This document shows, one piece after another, positions 1 to 6,071 of a stretch of 12,024 nt of DNA. The DNA is from Candidatus Moraniibacteriota bacterium (GTDB lineage Bacteria; Patescibacteriota; Minisyncoccia; Moranbacterales; UBA9337). The translations under genes and the position numbers were made by a program. The DNA is taken from positions 1-12,024 of the forward strand of contig DOKP01000028.1 in NCBI GenBank assembly GCA_003510795.1, in the 5' to 3' direction. How positions within the stretch are numbered: the stretch's first letter is position 1; each line of letters starts with the position of its first letter. The notes under the pieces are model-generated. The model saw nothing but the letters and a program-made list of their open reading frames with translations, searched no databases and was not told the DNA's origin.

Positions 1-2
1 AG

Positions 3-116
3 AGAGAGGTCAGTGAGGAGTTATTAAAACATTTCTTTACGAAACGATTTGCTTATGTTATAAAGAAGCTAGATTTCTGGGAGAGTTTTTGTTTCAAATA
101 CAACAAGGAGGATTGA
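3..116 (+). CDS. 3' end of an unrecognised protein gene (partial)
   Basis: One plus-strand frame is open from the window edge to a TGA at 114-116; the other two plus frames are stopped early. It encodes about 37 residues ending WESFCFKYNKED, a mixed basic/aromatic tail with no motif I recognise. The Shine-Dalgarno sequence of the next gene lies inside its last codons and the next ATG follows the stop by only 3 nt, which is typical of two genes in one operon. The start and most of the gene are outside the window, so no function is offered. A chance open frame of this length is possible. Confidence 0.5.
   Translation, partial: REVSEELLKHFFTKRFAYVIKKLDFWESFCFKYNKED
105..111 (+). promoter_or_regulatory. 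Strong ribosome binding site of the FN3-like gene
   Basis: AAGGAGG lies 8 nt before the ATG at 120. It fixes that start and stands out because the other genes in the window show weak or no Shine-Dalgarno sites. Confidence 0.85.
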
Positions 117-119
117 ACT

Positions 120-536
120 ATGAAGACAAAAATTTGGTTGATGGCAGTTCTTTTGTTGTTGGCGGGCCTCTGGGACAATGTTAAGGCGGAAACGGTTTAT
201 AGTATTGAAGTAACGTGGGCATTTTCAGCTCCATCCGACAAGACAGTTTTCGGATATAGATTGTTTAAGGCGGGAGAGCCGGCAATCACCTGGGAAGGAG
301 GAGACATTTCAGTTGGCACAGTGATTTTGGCACTACCTGAAAATACGCAAACGTCTTTTACACTAGCAGCTATTTATGCAGACGGAACGCAGTCGCCATT
401 GTCGCCGACGTATCTGTTTAAACCTGGAAGCGCAGTAAACCCATCGATTACCGAAATGAATCTAATCGCTTCGATGATGGGGAAACTGATGACTCCGGAA
501 ACCAAAATTAAGAAGGGAATATTGATGGGAGGATAA
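120..536 (+). CDS. Secreted small protein with a fibronectin-III-like fold
   Basis: The 138-residue product starts at an ATG preceded by a strong Shine-Dalgarno AAGGAGG (105-111), the only such site in the window. Residues 1-23 form a signal peptide: basic MKTK, a hydrophobic core around LMAVLLLLAGL, and a likely cleavage after VKA. Residues about 27-100 read like a single FN3 beta-sandwich (IEVTWAFSAP, FGYRLFKAGEP, FTLAAIYADGTQSPLSPTYLF). The C-terminal 35 residues are less structured and methionine-rich. The role is probably extracellular binding or surface display, but the substrate is unknown. It probably shares a transcript with the partial gene upstream and ends just before a GC-rich hairpin. 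FN3-like is a pattern judgement without a profile search. Confidence 0.75.
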   Translation: MKTKIWLMAVLLLLAGLWDNVKAETVYSIEVTWAFSAPSDKTVFGYRLFKAGEPAITWEGGDISVGTVILALPENTQTSFTLAAIYADGTQSPLSPTYLFKPGSAVNPSITEMNLIASMMGKLMTPETKIKKGILMGG

Positions 537-553
537 AAAATTGATGAATCTTG

Positions 554-580
554 GCCGCATATTTCTTGGAGATATGCGGC
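554..580 (+). terminator. GC-rich hairpin after the FN3-like gene
   Basis: A perfect 9-bp stem (GCCGCATAT, 554-562, with ATATGCGGC, 572-580) closes a 9-nt loop 17 nt after the stop at 536. Only a weak U-tract (TGTATT) follows, so it may be an attenuating or mRNA-protecting hairpin rather than a full terminator. Its place argues that the next gene does not begin at the upstream TTG at 541. Confidence 0.5.
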
Positions 581-609
581 TGTATTATCAGCCAGATAAA
601 ATATTAATT

Positions 610-638
610 TTGACTGGTGAGTGTATCTATCATATGAT
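610..638 (+). promoter_or_regulatory. Sigma70-type promoter of the first glycosyltransferase, with palindrome over the -10
   Basis: TTGACT (610-615) and TATGAT (633-638) are 17 nt apart, a good housekeeping-type promoter about 75 nt before the chosen ATG at 712. A perfect 16-nt palindrome TCTATCATATGATAGA (626-641) covers the -10 box, so a repressor could bind there; that is inference. Confidence 0.6.
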
Positions 639-711
639 AGAGTTGATTGGGATGTTTTGTTTTCCTGACACAAAGGGTTATACTGAGGAGTTAATGTTAA
701 TTTCAAATTTT

Positions 712-1437
712 ATGCAGTTATCCATAATCATTTGTACCTATAATTCCGCTGGGCGTTTGGAAAAAACGCTGGATTCAATTTTGTCCCAAAATGGGGAAGA
801 TTTTGAAGTGGTGATTATTGATGGAGCCTCAACCGATGGGACGGTGGAAATTATCAAAGATTATGAAAGTAAATTTGCGGGAAAATTGCGTTGGATAAGC
901 GAAAAAGATAGTGGAATATATGAAGCGATGAATAAGGGTGTAAAAATGGCACAGGGAGAATATTTAAATGTTATCGGAGCAGGGGATTGGTTAGAAGAGG
1001 GTGCGTTAGGAAAAGTGTTTAGAGCTATGGCAGATAATCTTGAAGCGGATGCGATTTATGCGAAAACCCGGATTTGGGACAAAGATATAAAAGAAAGTAA
1101 GTTTTTTCAAACTTTGCCAGAAATATTGCCAACACAGCCAATGCAACATCCCGCGTTATATTATAAAAAAGAATTGCATAATCGATTTGGATTATATGAT
1201 GAGCGCTATAAGATCGTAGCGGATTATCTTTTTTGTCTGAAAGCTTTTTATTTTGGTAAAGAGCGCGTAAAATTAATTGATGACGTTACAGTTAATTTTG
1301 TAATGGACGGAGTGAGCTCAATTTGCGATAAAGAATGTGAAGCGGAAAATAAAAGAGTGCGTCGAGAACTAGGGATAAAGTCAAAAATAAAAATTCCCAA
1401 CCCAGTGAGGTTTATTAAAAAGAGGATGGGAATTTAA
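712..1437 (+). CDS. Family 2 glycosyltransferase (GT-A fold)
   Basis: The product has about 241 residues. It opens with the classic GT2 start MQLSIIICTYNSAGRL, followed by VVIIDGASTDGT at 33-44 (nucleotide-sugar binding), DSGIYEAMNKG at 66-76 and GAGDW at 89-93 in the DXD position. These features suit a colanic-acid-like or WcaE-like transferase that adds a sugar to a lipid-linked or growing polysaccharide at the inner membrane face. I chose the ATG at 712 because GT2 proteins begin at this motif and because the GT-head fragment at 11870 starts at the same codon. The frame is open back to a TTG at 541, but a hairpin and a promoter lie in that stretch. An ATG at 694 (MLISNF) is an alternative, with GAGGAG only 3 nt before it. 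Donor and acceptor cannot be told. Confidence 0.85.
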   Translation: MQLSIIICTYNSAGRLEKTLDSILSQNGEDFEVVIIDGASTDGTVEIIKDYESKFAGKLRWISEKDSGIYEAMNKGVKMAQGEYLNVIGAGDWLEEGALGKVFRAMADNLEADAIYAKTRIWDKDIKESKFFQTLPEILPTQPMQHPALYYKKELHNRFGLYDERYKIVADYLFCLKAFYFGKERVKLIDDVTVNFVMDGVSSICDKECEAENKRVRRELGIKSKIKIPNPVRFIKKRMGI

Positions 1438-1443
1438 TCCGCA

Positions 1444-1544
1444 TGTCATTTCGACTGGATAAATTTTTGTAATCAAAAATTTAGTAATGGAGAAATCTTA
1501 AGTAAATAATATATTCTAGATTCCTCCACAAGGTCGGAATGACA
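1444..1544. repeat. Nested palindromic intergenic repeat (TGTCATTTCGAC type)
   Basis: The ends are inverted, TGTCATTTCGAC (1444-1455) and GTCGGAATGACA (1533-1544), with one mismatch. Inside lie a second inverted pair, GGAGAAATCT (1489-1498) with AGATTCCTCC (1518-1527), and a perfect 9-bp hairpin AAATTTTTG/CAAAAATTT (1461-1482). This nested layout is that of the non-coding MITE-like repeats scattered between genes in several bacterial groups. No transposase is present nearby. Confidence 0.65.
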
Positions 1545-1557
1545 AAACCGTGAGATC

Positions 1558-1582
1558 TGTCATTCCCTTGGAAAAGGGAATC
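1558..1582. repeat. Short hairpin, truncated relative of the preceding repeat
   Basis: ATTCCCTT (1562-1569) and AAGGGAAT (1574-1581) form a perfect 8-bp stem with a GGAA loop. It begins with TGTCATTC like the larger repeat and may be its truncated copy. No U-tract follows, so I do not call it a terminator. Confidence 0.4.
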
Positions 1583-1611
1583 TAATAAAAAAAGTAAAAT
1601 TCTATAAAATT

Positions 1612-2544
1612 ATGGAAAATAAAGATATAAATGTTTTTATCATATCTTTCAATCGATTGAAATATTTGACTCAGCTTATCGATTGGTTAGAGCGAGCGGG
1701 ATTTGAAAAGATTCACATCGTGGATAATAATTCTACTTATCCGCCACTTTTGGATTATCTAAGAAATTCTCAGCACACGGTGCATCGTTTAGAAAAAAAC
1801 TTCGGACATTTAGTTGTTTGGGAGTGTGGGAAATTTAAAGATATTATCGATAGCCAATATTATATCGTAACTGATTTTGATATTTTGCCAGTAGAGGCGT
1901 GCCCTTTGGATGTGACAGAATATTTTAAAAGCATCTTAGATAAATATCCGAAATTTACCAAAGTTGGTTTTGCTTTAAAAATTGATGATATTCCAAATGA
2001 ATATAATTATAAAGAGAATGTGATAAAGTGGGAGAGCCAATTTTGGAAAAATAAACTAGCTGATGGTCTTTTTGAGGCTTCTATTGATACGACCCTTGCC
2101 CTATACCGACCCGGTATTTATCCAACTCAAAAAAAGTGGTGGCGTTCAATCCGCACCGATTTTCCTTATGTGACCAGACATCTGCCGTGGTATGAAAATT
2201 CATCGGCAGTAGACGAAGAAGATATTTATTATCAAAAAAATATAAAAAATAAATCTTCTTTCTGGGGTGTCACTGATATTGAATTGCTTAAAAAATATAA
2301 TGAGGAAATTTGGCAGGAACTGGATGCTATTTACGCTTCACGCAAGTGGAAATTTCTGCAAATTATTTATAAAACTTTAAATTTTATTTTTCACAAAGAT
2401 CAATTTAGGAGAAAAATTGGCAAACAGCAAAAAATATCCATGGCGAATATTACAGACATAAAAGTTATTCAAAAATATAATAAAGAATTGACTCGAGAGC
2501 TGGGGACAATTCAAGCTTCGGCGGGGTGGAGGGTTTTGAAATAG
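1612..2544 (+). CDS. Glycosyltransferase with duplicated KYN...S..W tail motif
   Basis: The product is 310 residues. It starts INVFIISFNRL, with IHIVDNNST at 35-42 and a clear DXD-type metal site in YYIVTDFDILP (DFD at 88-90), so it is a GT-A transferase. The C-terminal third holds two copies of a 30-residue unit exactly 60 residues apart (221-250 and 281-310): TDIE/K, KYNEE/KYNKE, ELD/ELG, AS, KW/GW. Many polysaccharide transferases carry similar predicted-helical tails ending in S..WK(L/F). The second unit (DNA 2452-2541) is the sequence found again as tails B to E downstream. Compared with those, this copy stops about 17 codons earlier (GWRVLK, TAG). No Shine-Dalgarno is visible before the ATG. 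Substrate is unknown; it probably serves the same surface-polymer pathway as the gene at 712. Confidence 0.8.
   Translation: MENKDINVFIISFNRLKYLTQLIDWLERAGFEKIHIVDNNSTYPPLLDYLRNSQHTVHRLEKNFGHLVVWECGKFKDIIDSQYYIVTDFDILPVEACPLDVTEYFKSILDKYPKFTKVGFALKIDDIPNEYNYKENVIKWESQFWKNKLADGLFEASIDTTLALYRPGIYPTQKKWWRSIRTDFPYVTRHLPWYENSSAVDEEDIYYQKNIKNKSSFWGVTDIELLKKYNEEIWQELDAIYASRKWKFLQIIYKTLNFIFHKDQFRRKIGKQQKISMANITDIKVIQKYNKELTRELGTIQASAGWRVLK
2410..2544 (+). repeat. GT-tail repeat, copy A (inside the intact gene)
   Basis: This is the presumed parental form of the dispersed repeat, coding for KISMANITDIKVIQKYNKEL and onwards to the stop of the second glycosyltransferase. By hand count it differs from copy D at about 10 of 120 positions (2410-2529). 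After the GGTGG codons it diverges from B to D and lacks their hairpin. Confidence 0.85.
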
Positions 2545-2684
2545 TTTTTAAAGTTTTTAAGGTTGTAAAGTTTATAAAGTAGGTGAATTTTTAGTGTTGA
2601 AATAAAATAGATTGAATTGATGCAATAAAATGGTATAAAATATTAGATGCCAATAAAGTCAATTTATTAACGTCTCATTTCCGA

Positions 2685-2707
2685 TAGTGTACTATTATTG
2701 TATACTA
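2685..2707. promoter_or_regulatory. Dyad TAGTGTACT...GTATACTA (operator-like)
   Basis: TAGTGTACT (2685-2693) and GTATACTA (2700-2707) are an imperfect inverted pair similar to the sites at 5864-5884 and 7481-7502. TATACT at 2701-2706 could serve as a -10 for the structured segment that begins at 2713, though its -35 (TTTCCG) is poor. A second promoter-like pair, TTGAAT (2612-2617) and TATAAA (2634-2639), spaced 16, lies further upstream. Its role is inferred only from resemblance. Confidence 0.35.
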
Positions 2708-2712
2708 TTAGA

Positions 2713-2807
2713 AATAAGCATGGGATTGAATTCCCCAGCGCCGTCCTCGGTAAACCTTAATGAATGCTTATTAAAATAAAAAATCGGATATTAATTCCGA
2801 TTTTTTT
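2713..2807 (+). ncRNA. Candidate small structured RNA, family unknown
   Basis: Nine-bp arms AATAAGCAT (2713-2721) and ATGCTTATT (2764-2772) close a segment containing two further hairpins, GGGA/TCCC (2722-2735) and CCG/CGG (2741-2750), in a three-way-junction layout. A strong terminator follows at 2778-2807 and promoter-like boxes precede it, giving a unit of about 95 nt. I recognise no riboswitch, ribozyme or tracr signature. It could instead be a small non-coding mobile-element remnant, or the palindrome may only serve the minus-strand operon. Confidence 0.3.
2778..2807. terminator. Bidirectional rho-independent terminator
   Basis: AAAAAATCGGA (2778-2788) pairs with TCCGATTTTTT (2796-2806) over a 7-nt loop. 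There are T-runs on both strands. It lies 11 nt beyond the end of the minus-strand zeta operon and also closes the plus-strand structured segment at 2713. Confidence 0.8.
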
Positions 2808-2818
2808 AACATCGTTTT

Positions 2819-3013
2819 TTATTTACAAGTGTTGGTTTGCAATGCGCCGAATTTTCTTTCGTATTCTTTTAAGAGTTTTTGCTGATCTTGCGCGGAAAGC
2901 CGGGCGGCCTTTTCAACTATTCTTCTTTTTTCAGATGACGATAAATCGAAGAAGTTTAAATCCTTTTTAACCGTTTTTTTCTTTGAAGTGTTGGAAGTTA
3001 TTTTTTTTAGCAT
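2819..3013 (-). CDS. Small basic partner protein of the zeta-type toxin
   Basis: The product has 64 residues: a lysine-rich start (MLKKITSNTSKKKTVKKDL), then a short helical, charged segment (SSSEKRRIVEKAARLSAQDQQKLLKEYERKFG). Its ATG overlaps the stop of the zeta-like gene by 7 nt (ATGCTAA), so the two are translationally coupled. It is followed by a terminator. I do not recognise a family. Its size, charge and tight linkage suggest an antitoxin or accessory factor, but canonical epsilon antitoxins are larger and precede zeta, so the role is inference. The codon usage and coupling support a real gene over a chance frame. Confidence 0.6.
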   Translation of the reverse strand: MLKKITSNTSKKKTVKKDLNFFDLSSSEKRRIVEKAARLSAQDQQKLLKEYERKFGALQTNTCK

Positions 3014-3714
3014 AATGTTGTATTTAATGTTTTTTTATTATAATTTATTTTTATAAATTTGTCAATATTAGCTATGTCAAATTCGATTCTAGCATCTTTA
3101 TTTTTGGAATCCTTTACGACTAAATTAAGTTCTATACTGTTTCCAAATTCTTTTTTGGCAAGTTGAATGTTCTCTTTTGCTTTAAAGAATGCGTCTGCAA
3201 AAGCTTCTTTTGGGACGTATCTCCCTTCGAGTTGCTCGCGCTTTCTTGTGAAATCCCAAGCGATAACGGGGTCTTGATATATATAGAATATGCCTACCTT
3301 TCTATTTTTTTTCAGTGAGCGTCTTATATTTTCACTAGCAATAGTATAATTAGCAAAAGTTCCGTCCATTAGTGCGTTTTGGTTATTTTTTAGTACGTGA
3401 TCATAAATTTTTTCAACTCCCAATGATGCGGCACCCTGCACGATGTCAGAATTTTTTCCGTTATAATACGGAATGATTTTCCTAATTTCATCTGCATCAA
3501 TTCTAACTATAGATGCTGGTTTCATTTCTTTTATCCATCTTTGTGAAAATTCTGTCTTTCCAGATCCCGGAGAGCCAGCCATGAAAAATGAAAATGGTTT
3601 TTCAGTGGGTGGATATTTTTCGATATCTGCAAAAACATTAATCAAAAGAGCCTTTTCTTTTTTGATAAAAACTTTCGCTTCTTGAGATATTTTAATATTT
3701 TCATTGGATATCAT
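3007..3714 (-). CDS. Zeta-toxin-like P-loop kinase
   Basis: The product has 235 residues. Walker A is GSPGSGKT at 47-54. It is followed by RIDADEIRKIIPYY (71-84), matching the zeta signature D.D..R...P.Y, then DGTFAN at 117-122 and RKREQLEGRYVP at 157-168, the arginine-rich lid with the GR.VP motif. Zeta and PezT toxins phosphorylate UDP-N-acetylglucosamine and thereby block cell-wall synthesis; that is family knowledge and is not shown here. The protein is shorter than streptococcal zeta but close to chromosomal relatives. It is first in a two-gene minus-strand operon with the 64-residue partner, the reverse of the usual antitoxin-first order. A non-toxic housekeeping P-loop kinase is the main alternative. 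Confidence 0.8.
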   Translation of the reverse strand: MISNENIKISQEAKVFIKKEKALLINVFADIEKYPPTEKPFSFFMAGSPGSGKTEFSQRWIKEMKPASIVRIDADEIRKIIPYYNGKNSDIVQGAASLGVEKIYDHVLKNNQNALMDGTFANYTIASENIRRSLKKNRKVGIFYIYQDPVIAWDFTRKREQLEGRYVPKEAFADAFFKAKENIQLAKKEFGNSIELNLVVKDSKNKDARIEFDIANIDKFIKINYNKKTLNTTLC

Positions 3715-3720
3715 ATTATA

Positions 3721-3749
3721 ATTTTAACTCTTTTAGTTTTAAATGTCTA
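3721..3749 (-). promoter_or_regulatory. Promoter of the zeta operon, apparently leaderless
   Basis: On the minus strand TAGACA (3749-3744) and TAAAAT (3726-3721) are 17 nt apart. The expected transcription start falls at or within a base of the ATG at 3714, and no Shine-Dalgarno is present, so the mRNA may be leaderless. Confidence 0.5.
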
Positions 3750-3769
3750 GAGAATATTTAGATATTTAG

Positions 3770-3911
3770 ATAAAAATTATTCAAAAATACAACAAAGAAT
3801 TAACCCAAGAGTTGGGGACAATTCAGACTTCGGCAGGGTGGCAGTTTTTTGAAAAATTTGGAAAGTTCGAAAAGGCTCAACCTTGGGGTCTTTAAGGTTG
3901 AGCCTTGGGAG
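3770..3911 (+). repeat. GT-tail repeat, copy B, with hairpin
   Basis: The DNA reads in frame as KIIQKYNKELTQELGTIQ and onwards to GWQFFEKFGKFEKAQPWGL then TAA, so it is the end of a lost glycosyltransferase gene. It has no start and lacks the ISMANITD part seen in A and D. A hairpin, AAGGCTCAACCTT (3872-3884) with AAGGTTGAGCCTT (3894-3906), has a perfect 13-bp stem and 9-nt loop and spans the last codons and stop. It separates the zeta operon from the AbiE pair; similarity to copy C continues on to about 3945. Confidence 0.85.
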
Positions 3912-3929
3912 AGCTAGTTATTGATTACT

Positions 3930-3958
3930 GTAGAGACGAGGCAGTGCCCAGTCTTGTA
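3930..3958. repeat. GTAGAGACGAGGC palindromic intergenic repeat, degraded
   Basis: The left arm GTAGAGACGAGGC (3930-3942) is intact and the right arm (to 3958) is decayed. The same left arm recurs at 5659 and 10680. Such short imperfect palindromes (REP-like) are common between genes in many bacteria. The rest of the gap to 4063 holds only the AbiE promoter. Confidence 0.6.
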
Positions 3959-4001
3959 TATTCTTGAAAAAAAGCTTGTTTTTAAAGGTTTTTTAACTGA
4001 T

Positions 4002-4030
4002 TTGACAAAAAGATATTATTGTGATACAAT
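4002..4030 (+). promoter_or_regulatory. Sigma70-type promoter of the first AbiE pair
   Basis: TTGACA (4002-4007) and TACAAT (4025-4030) are exactly 17 nt apart, the best consensus match in the window. Transcription would start near 4037, giving a leader of about 27 nt with no Shine-Dalgarno. Confidence 0.75.
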
Positions 4031-4063
4031 TCCTTTATTGATAAAATATTATTAATAAAAGAA

Positions 4064-4687
4064 ATGAATATTTTTGAATTCAAGAAAAAAATTGAAGAAT
4101 TGCCTTATTTCGAAACAAAGGAATTGCGGTTAATTTTGGGTGCTAAATTTACAGGCACAACTCTTATTAATTTGAAAAATTGGGTCAATAAAGGGCATTT
4201 GATTATGTTGAGACGAGGATTGTACGCTACAAGTGAGGTGCGAAATAAAATTGATGTGCGTGCTTTTGCAACAAAAATTTATGCACCTTCATATGTCAGT
4301 ATGGAGATGGCGCTGAGCTTTTATGGAATTATTCCAGAGGCTGTTTTTACTATCACCTCAGTAACAACTAGAAAAACAAAGCAATTTTCTACTCCAGTGG
4401 GAAATTTTAGTTATCAGAAAATTAAAAAAGAAGCTTTTGGTGGATTCGAGACAAGAATTCAAGATGGAATTTCTTTTAATTTAGCGTTGCCTGAAAAAGC
4501 GATGGTTGATTTTTTATATTTAAATCGAAATATTTTAAGTGGTGACTACGAACAATTTAAGGGGTATCGCTTTGATGAGGATTTTAAATTTGACGCAAAG
4601 AAATTACGCATTTTTGCAGAGGTTTTTAATAATAAGAAAGTATCGTTTTTAACTAATAATTTTATTAAATATTATGTTACCAAATAA
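4064..4687 (+). CDS. AbiEi-family antitoxin (first pair)
   Basis: The product has 207 residues. The N-terminal 60 form a winged-helix-like domain ending in the typical LRRGLYA (49-55), followed by the conserved IYAPSYVSMEMALSFYGIIPE block (about 72-93) and LPEKAMVDFLYL near 146, all as in AbiEi antitoxins of type IV abortive-infection modules. In characterised AbiE systems this protein represses its own operon and neutralises the toxin without tight binding. The stop lies 14 nt inside the toxin gene, so translation is coupled. It has its own consensus promoter and is unlike the second pair's antitoxin except for the family framework. Confidence 0.85.
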   Translation: MNIFEFKKKIEELPYFETKELRLILGAKFTGTTLINLKNWVNKGHLIMLRRGLYATSEVRNKIDVRAFATKIYAPSYVSMEMALSFYGIIPEAVFTITSVTTRKTKQFSTPVGNFSYQKIKKEAFGGFETRIQDGISFNLALPEKAMVDFLYLNRNILSGDYEQFKGYRFDEDFKFDAKKLRIFAEVFNNKKVSFLTNNFIKYYVTK

Positions 4688-5471
4688 AGATTTTTTTAGA
4701 AAATATGCCCAGAAAAAAAATATTCCTTGGCAAGAGCGCAATATTTTATTGGAGTATTTGCAATCACAAATTTTAAAGGCACTTTCATTGAGTTCTTATA
4801 ACGATAGCCTGTCCTTTTTAGGTGGTACTTGTTTGCGTTTCGCGCACAGCATCAATCGATTTTCGGAAGATTTGGATTTTGATTTGATTAAAAAAGAAAA
4901 GTTTAGCTTGGAAAAATTGGCTGGAGAAATTAGCAAAAAACTAGAATTGCAGGGCTTTCAAGTCGACACGACAACTAAAACAACAGAAAATATTTATATT
5001 ATATTTTTTAGGTTTAGAAATGTTTTGCGAGAATTCGGCTTAAGTGCCTTAAAAGATCAAAAGATTTTAGTTAAATTTGAAATTGATTTTAGCCCATATG
5101 AAAATATCAAAACAGAGACAATGTTTATCGACAGTTTTAATGAGAGATTCCCAATGATGGTTAATTCGCTAGAGACACTTTTCGCGCAAAAAATTCTGGC
5201 TATTATTTTTCGTCCCTATCAGAAAGGTCGTGACTTTTATGATTTAGTCTGGTTTTTGAGCCAAAAAAATATCCAACCCAATTATGAAATTTTTAAGGAA
5301 AAAGGAATTAAAATTAAAAACCGCACAGAGTTGATTGAATTTTTAAAAGAGCAAGCTAAAAAAAGTGATTTGCCACAAGCCGTCAAGGATGTAGAAAGGT
5401 TCCTTTTCTATCCCGAGCAAGCTCAATGGATTTTGAAATTACCTGAATATTTAGAAAGTTTTAAAAAATAA
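4674..5471 (+). CDS. AbiEii-family nucleotidyltransferase toxin (first pair)
   Basis: The product has 265 residues. FLGGTCLRF (48-56) and SEDLDFDL (64-71) give the G-G-T and D.D motifs of the DNA-polymerase-beta-like nucleotidyltransferase fold. KFEIDFS supplies a likely third acidic residue, and the segment FAQKILAIIFRPYQKGRDFYDL (broken at ARG-ASP-PHE-TYR) is the conserved K...RD..D block. AbiEii toxins are thought to transfer nucleotides onto target RNA; related MenT enzymes modify tRNA. The start ATG sits inside the antitoxin gene (14-nt overlap). The stop codon abuts GT-tail copy C with no spacer. Confidence 0.88.
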   Translation: MLPNKDFFRKYAQKKNIPWQERNILLEYLQSQILKALSLSSYNDSLSFLGGTCLRFAHSINRFSEDLDFDLIKKEKFSLEKLAGEISKKLELQGFQVDTTTKTTENIYIIFFRFRNVLREFGLSALKDQKILVKFEIDFSPYENIKTETMFIDSFNERFPMMVNSLETLFAQKILAIIFRPYQKGRDFYDLVWFLSQKNIQPNYEIFKEKGIKIKNRTELIEFLKEQAKKSDLPQAVKDVERFLFYPEQAQWILKLPEYLESFKK

Positions 5472-5651
5472 AAAATATCTATGACAGGCATCACGAACAT
5501 AAAAATTATCCAAAAATACAATAAAGAACTAATCCAAGAATTGGGGACAATTCAATCTTCAGGAGGGTGGCAGTTTTTAAAAAAATTTGGAAAGTTCGAA
5601 AAGGCTCAACCTTGGAGTCTTTAAGGTTGAGCTTTGGGAGAGCTAGTCATT
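5471..5651 (+). repeat. GT-tail repeat, copy C, with hairpin
   Basis: The repeat begins at the last base of the AbiEii stop codon, so the toxin gene joins it directly. From ATG 5481 it is an intact 47-codon frame (MTGITNIKIIQKYNKEL, then GGWQFLKKFGKFEKAQPWSL, TAA at 5622-5624). The hairpin has arms 5601-5613 and 5623-5635 with one G-U pair. The frame is the C-terminus of a lost glycosyltransferase. It could be translated as a small protein, but replacement changes are as frequent as silent ones against copy D, which argues for decay. Confidence 0.85.
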
Positions 5652-5658
5652 GATTATC

Positions 5659-5688
5659 GTAGAGACGAGGCAGTGGCTTCGTCTGTAC
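5659..5688. repeat. GTAGAGACGAGGC palindromic intergenic repeat
   Basis: GTAGAGACGAGGC (5659-5671) faces GCTTCGTCTGTAC (5676-5688) as an imperfect palindrome. Copy C runs almost directly into it, as copy B does into its counterpart at 3930. Between 5689 and 5852 I see no gene, only AT-rich DNA with a possible promoter (CTGGCA 5731-5736, TATAAT 5754-5759, spacing 17) of unknown target. Confidence 0.6.
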
Positions 5689-5780
5689 GCAGTAGGTTTG
5701 CATTTATGTAAACGATTCATAACGTTGTAACTGGCAATATGGTATAAGTACGGTATAATCAAATCGTAATTTAGTTATAG

Positions 5781-5795
5781 TAACTTCTTGGGACC
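5781..5795 (+). repeat. Short direct repeat TAACTTCTTGGGACC, first copy
   Basis: The same 15 nt recur at 7185-7199. Each copy is followed, after a different distance, by the AGTATACTAAT dyad block, so the ParA gene is bracketed by two partly matching leaders. Confidence 0.6.
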
Positions 5796-5852
5796 GTCAT
5801 CGGCAGATATCGTATAAAAATATTAGTTATAGAAGGTGGGGTAGGGTTAAAT

Positions 5853-5894
5853 TACTTACGATTAGTATACTTTAGAGTATACTAATCGTAAGTA
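5853..5894. promoter_or_regulatory. Perfect 19-bp-arm palindrome
   Basis: Arms 5853-5871 and 5876-5894 are exact inverted copies around the loop TTAG. Bases 5864-5906 match 7481-7523 at 37 of 43 positions by hand count. Size and symmetry suit a protein-binding site or cruciform; no T-run follows, so it is not a terminator. It lies about 180 nt before the ParA start. Confidence 0.55.
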
Positions 5895-5928
5895 CACTGA
5901 TAAGGTTTGTTGTAATTATTTTCTCTCA

Positions 5929-5956
5929 TTGTAATTTATGAAAAATTTAGTATAAT
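5929..5956 (+). promoter_or_regulatory. Probable promoter of the ParA gene
   Basis: TTGTAA (5929-5934) and TATAAT (5951-5956) are 16 nt apart. The resulting leader of roughly 110 nt contains a hairpin, CCCGC plus AACT on the left (about 5970-5981) pairing AGTTGCGGG (about 5993-6001), with a 3-nt bulge. Confidence 0.5.
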
Positions 5957-6071
5957 TATAAATATGAACCCCGCGCTAACTCTTAATTTAGTAGTTGCGG
6001 GACATAAATTTTAATAATTAACACACATTTAATATTGCTAAAATAATAGTAATATTAAAAGTTAATGCAGG

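Noticed and set aside
374..706. Minus-strand open frame opposite the FN3-like and GT genes
   Set aside because: Shadow of plus-strand coding sequence and a hairpin; no motif or start signal.
541..711. Long N-terminal extension of the first glycosyltransferase from TTG 541
   Set aside because: The stretch contains a hairpin and a good promoter, and GT2 proteins start at the MQLSIIICTYN motif.
2713..2772. HDV-like or twister ribozyme
   Set aside because: The bases CCTCGGTAA recall part of HDV, but the catalytic-cytosine segment and the double pseudoknot pairing cannot be drawn.
2764..2970. Plus-strand frame of 68 codons
   Set aside because: It covers the terminator and the antisense of the 64-residue partner gene; phenylalanine-rich composition is that of an antisense shadow.
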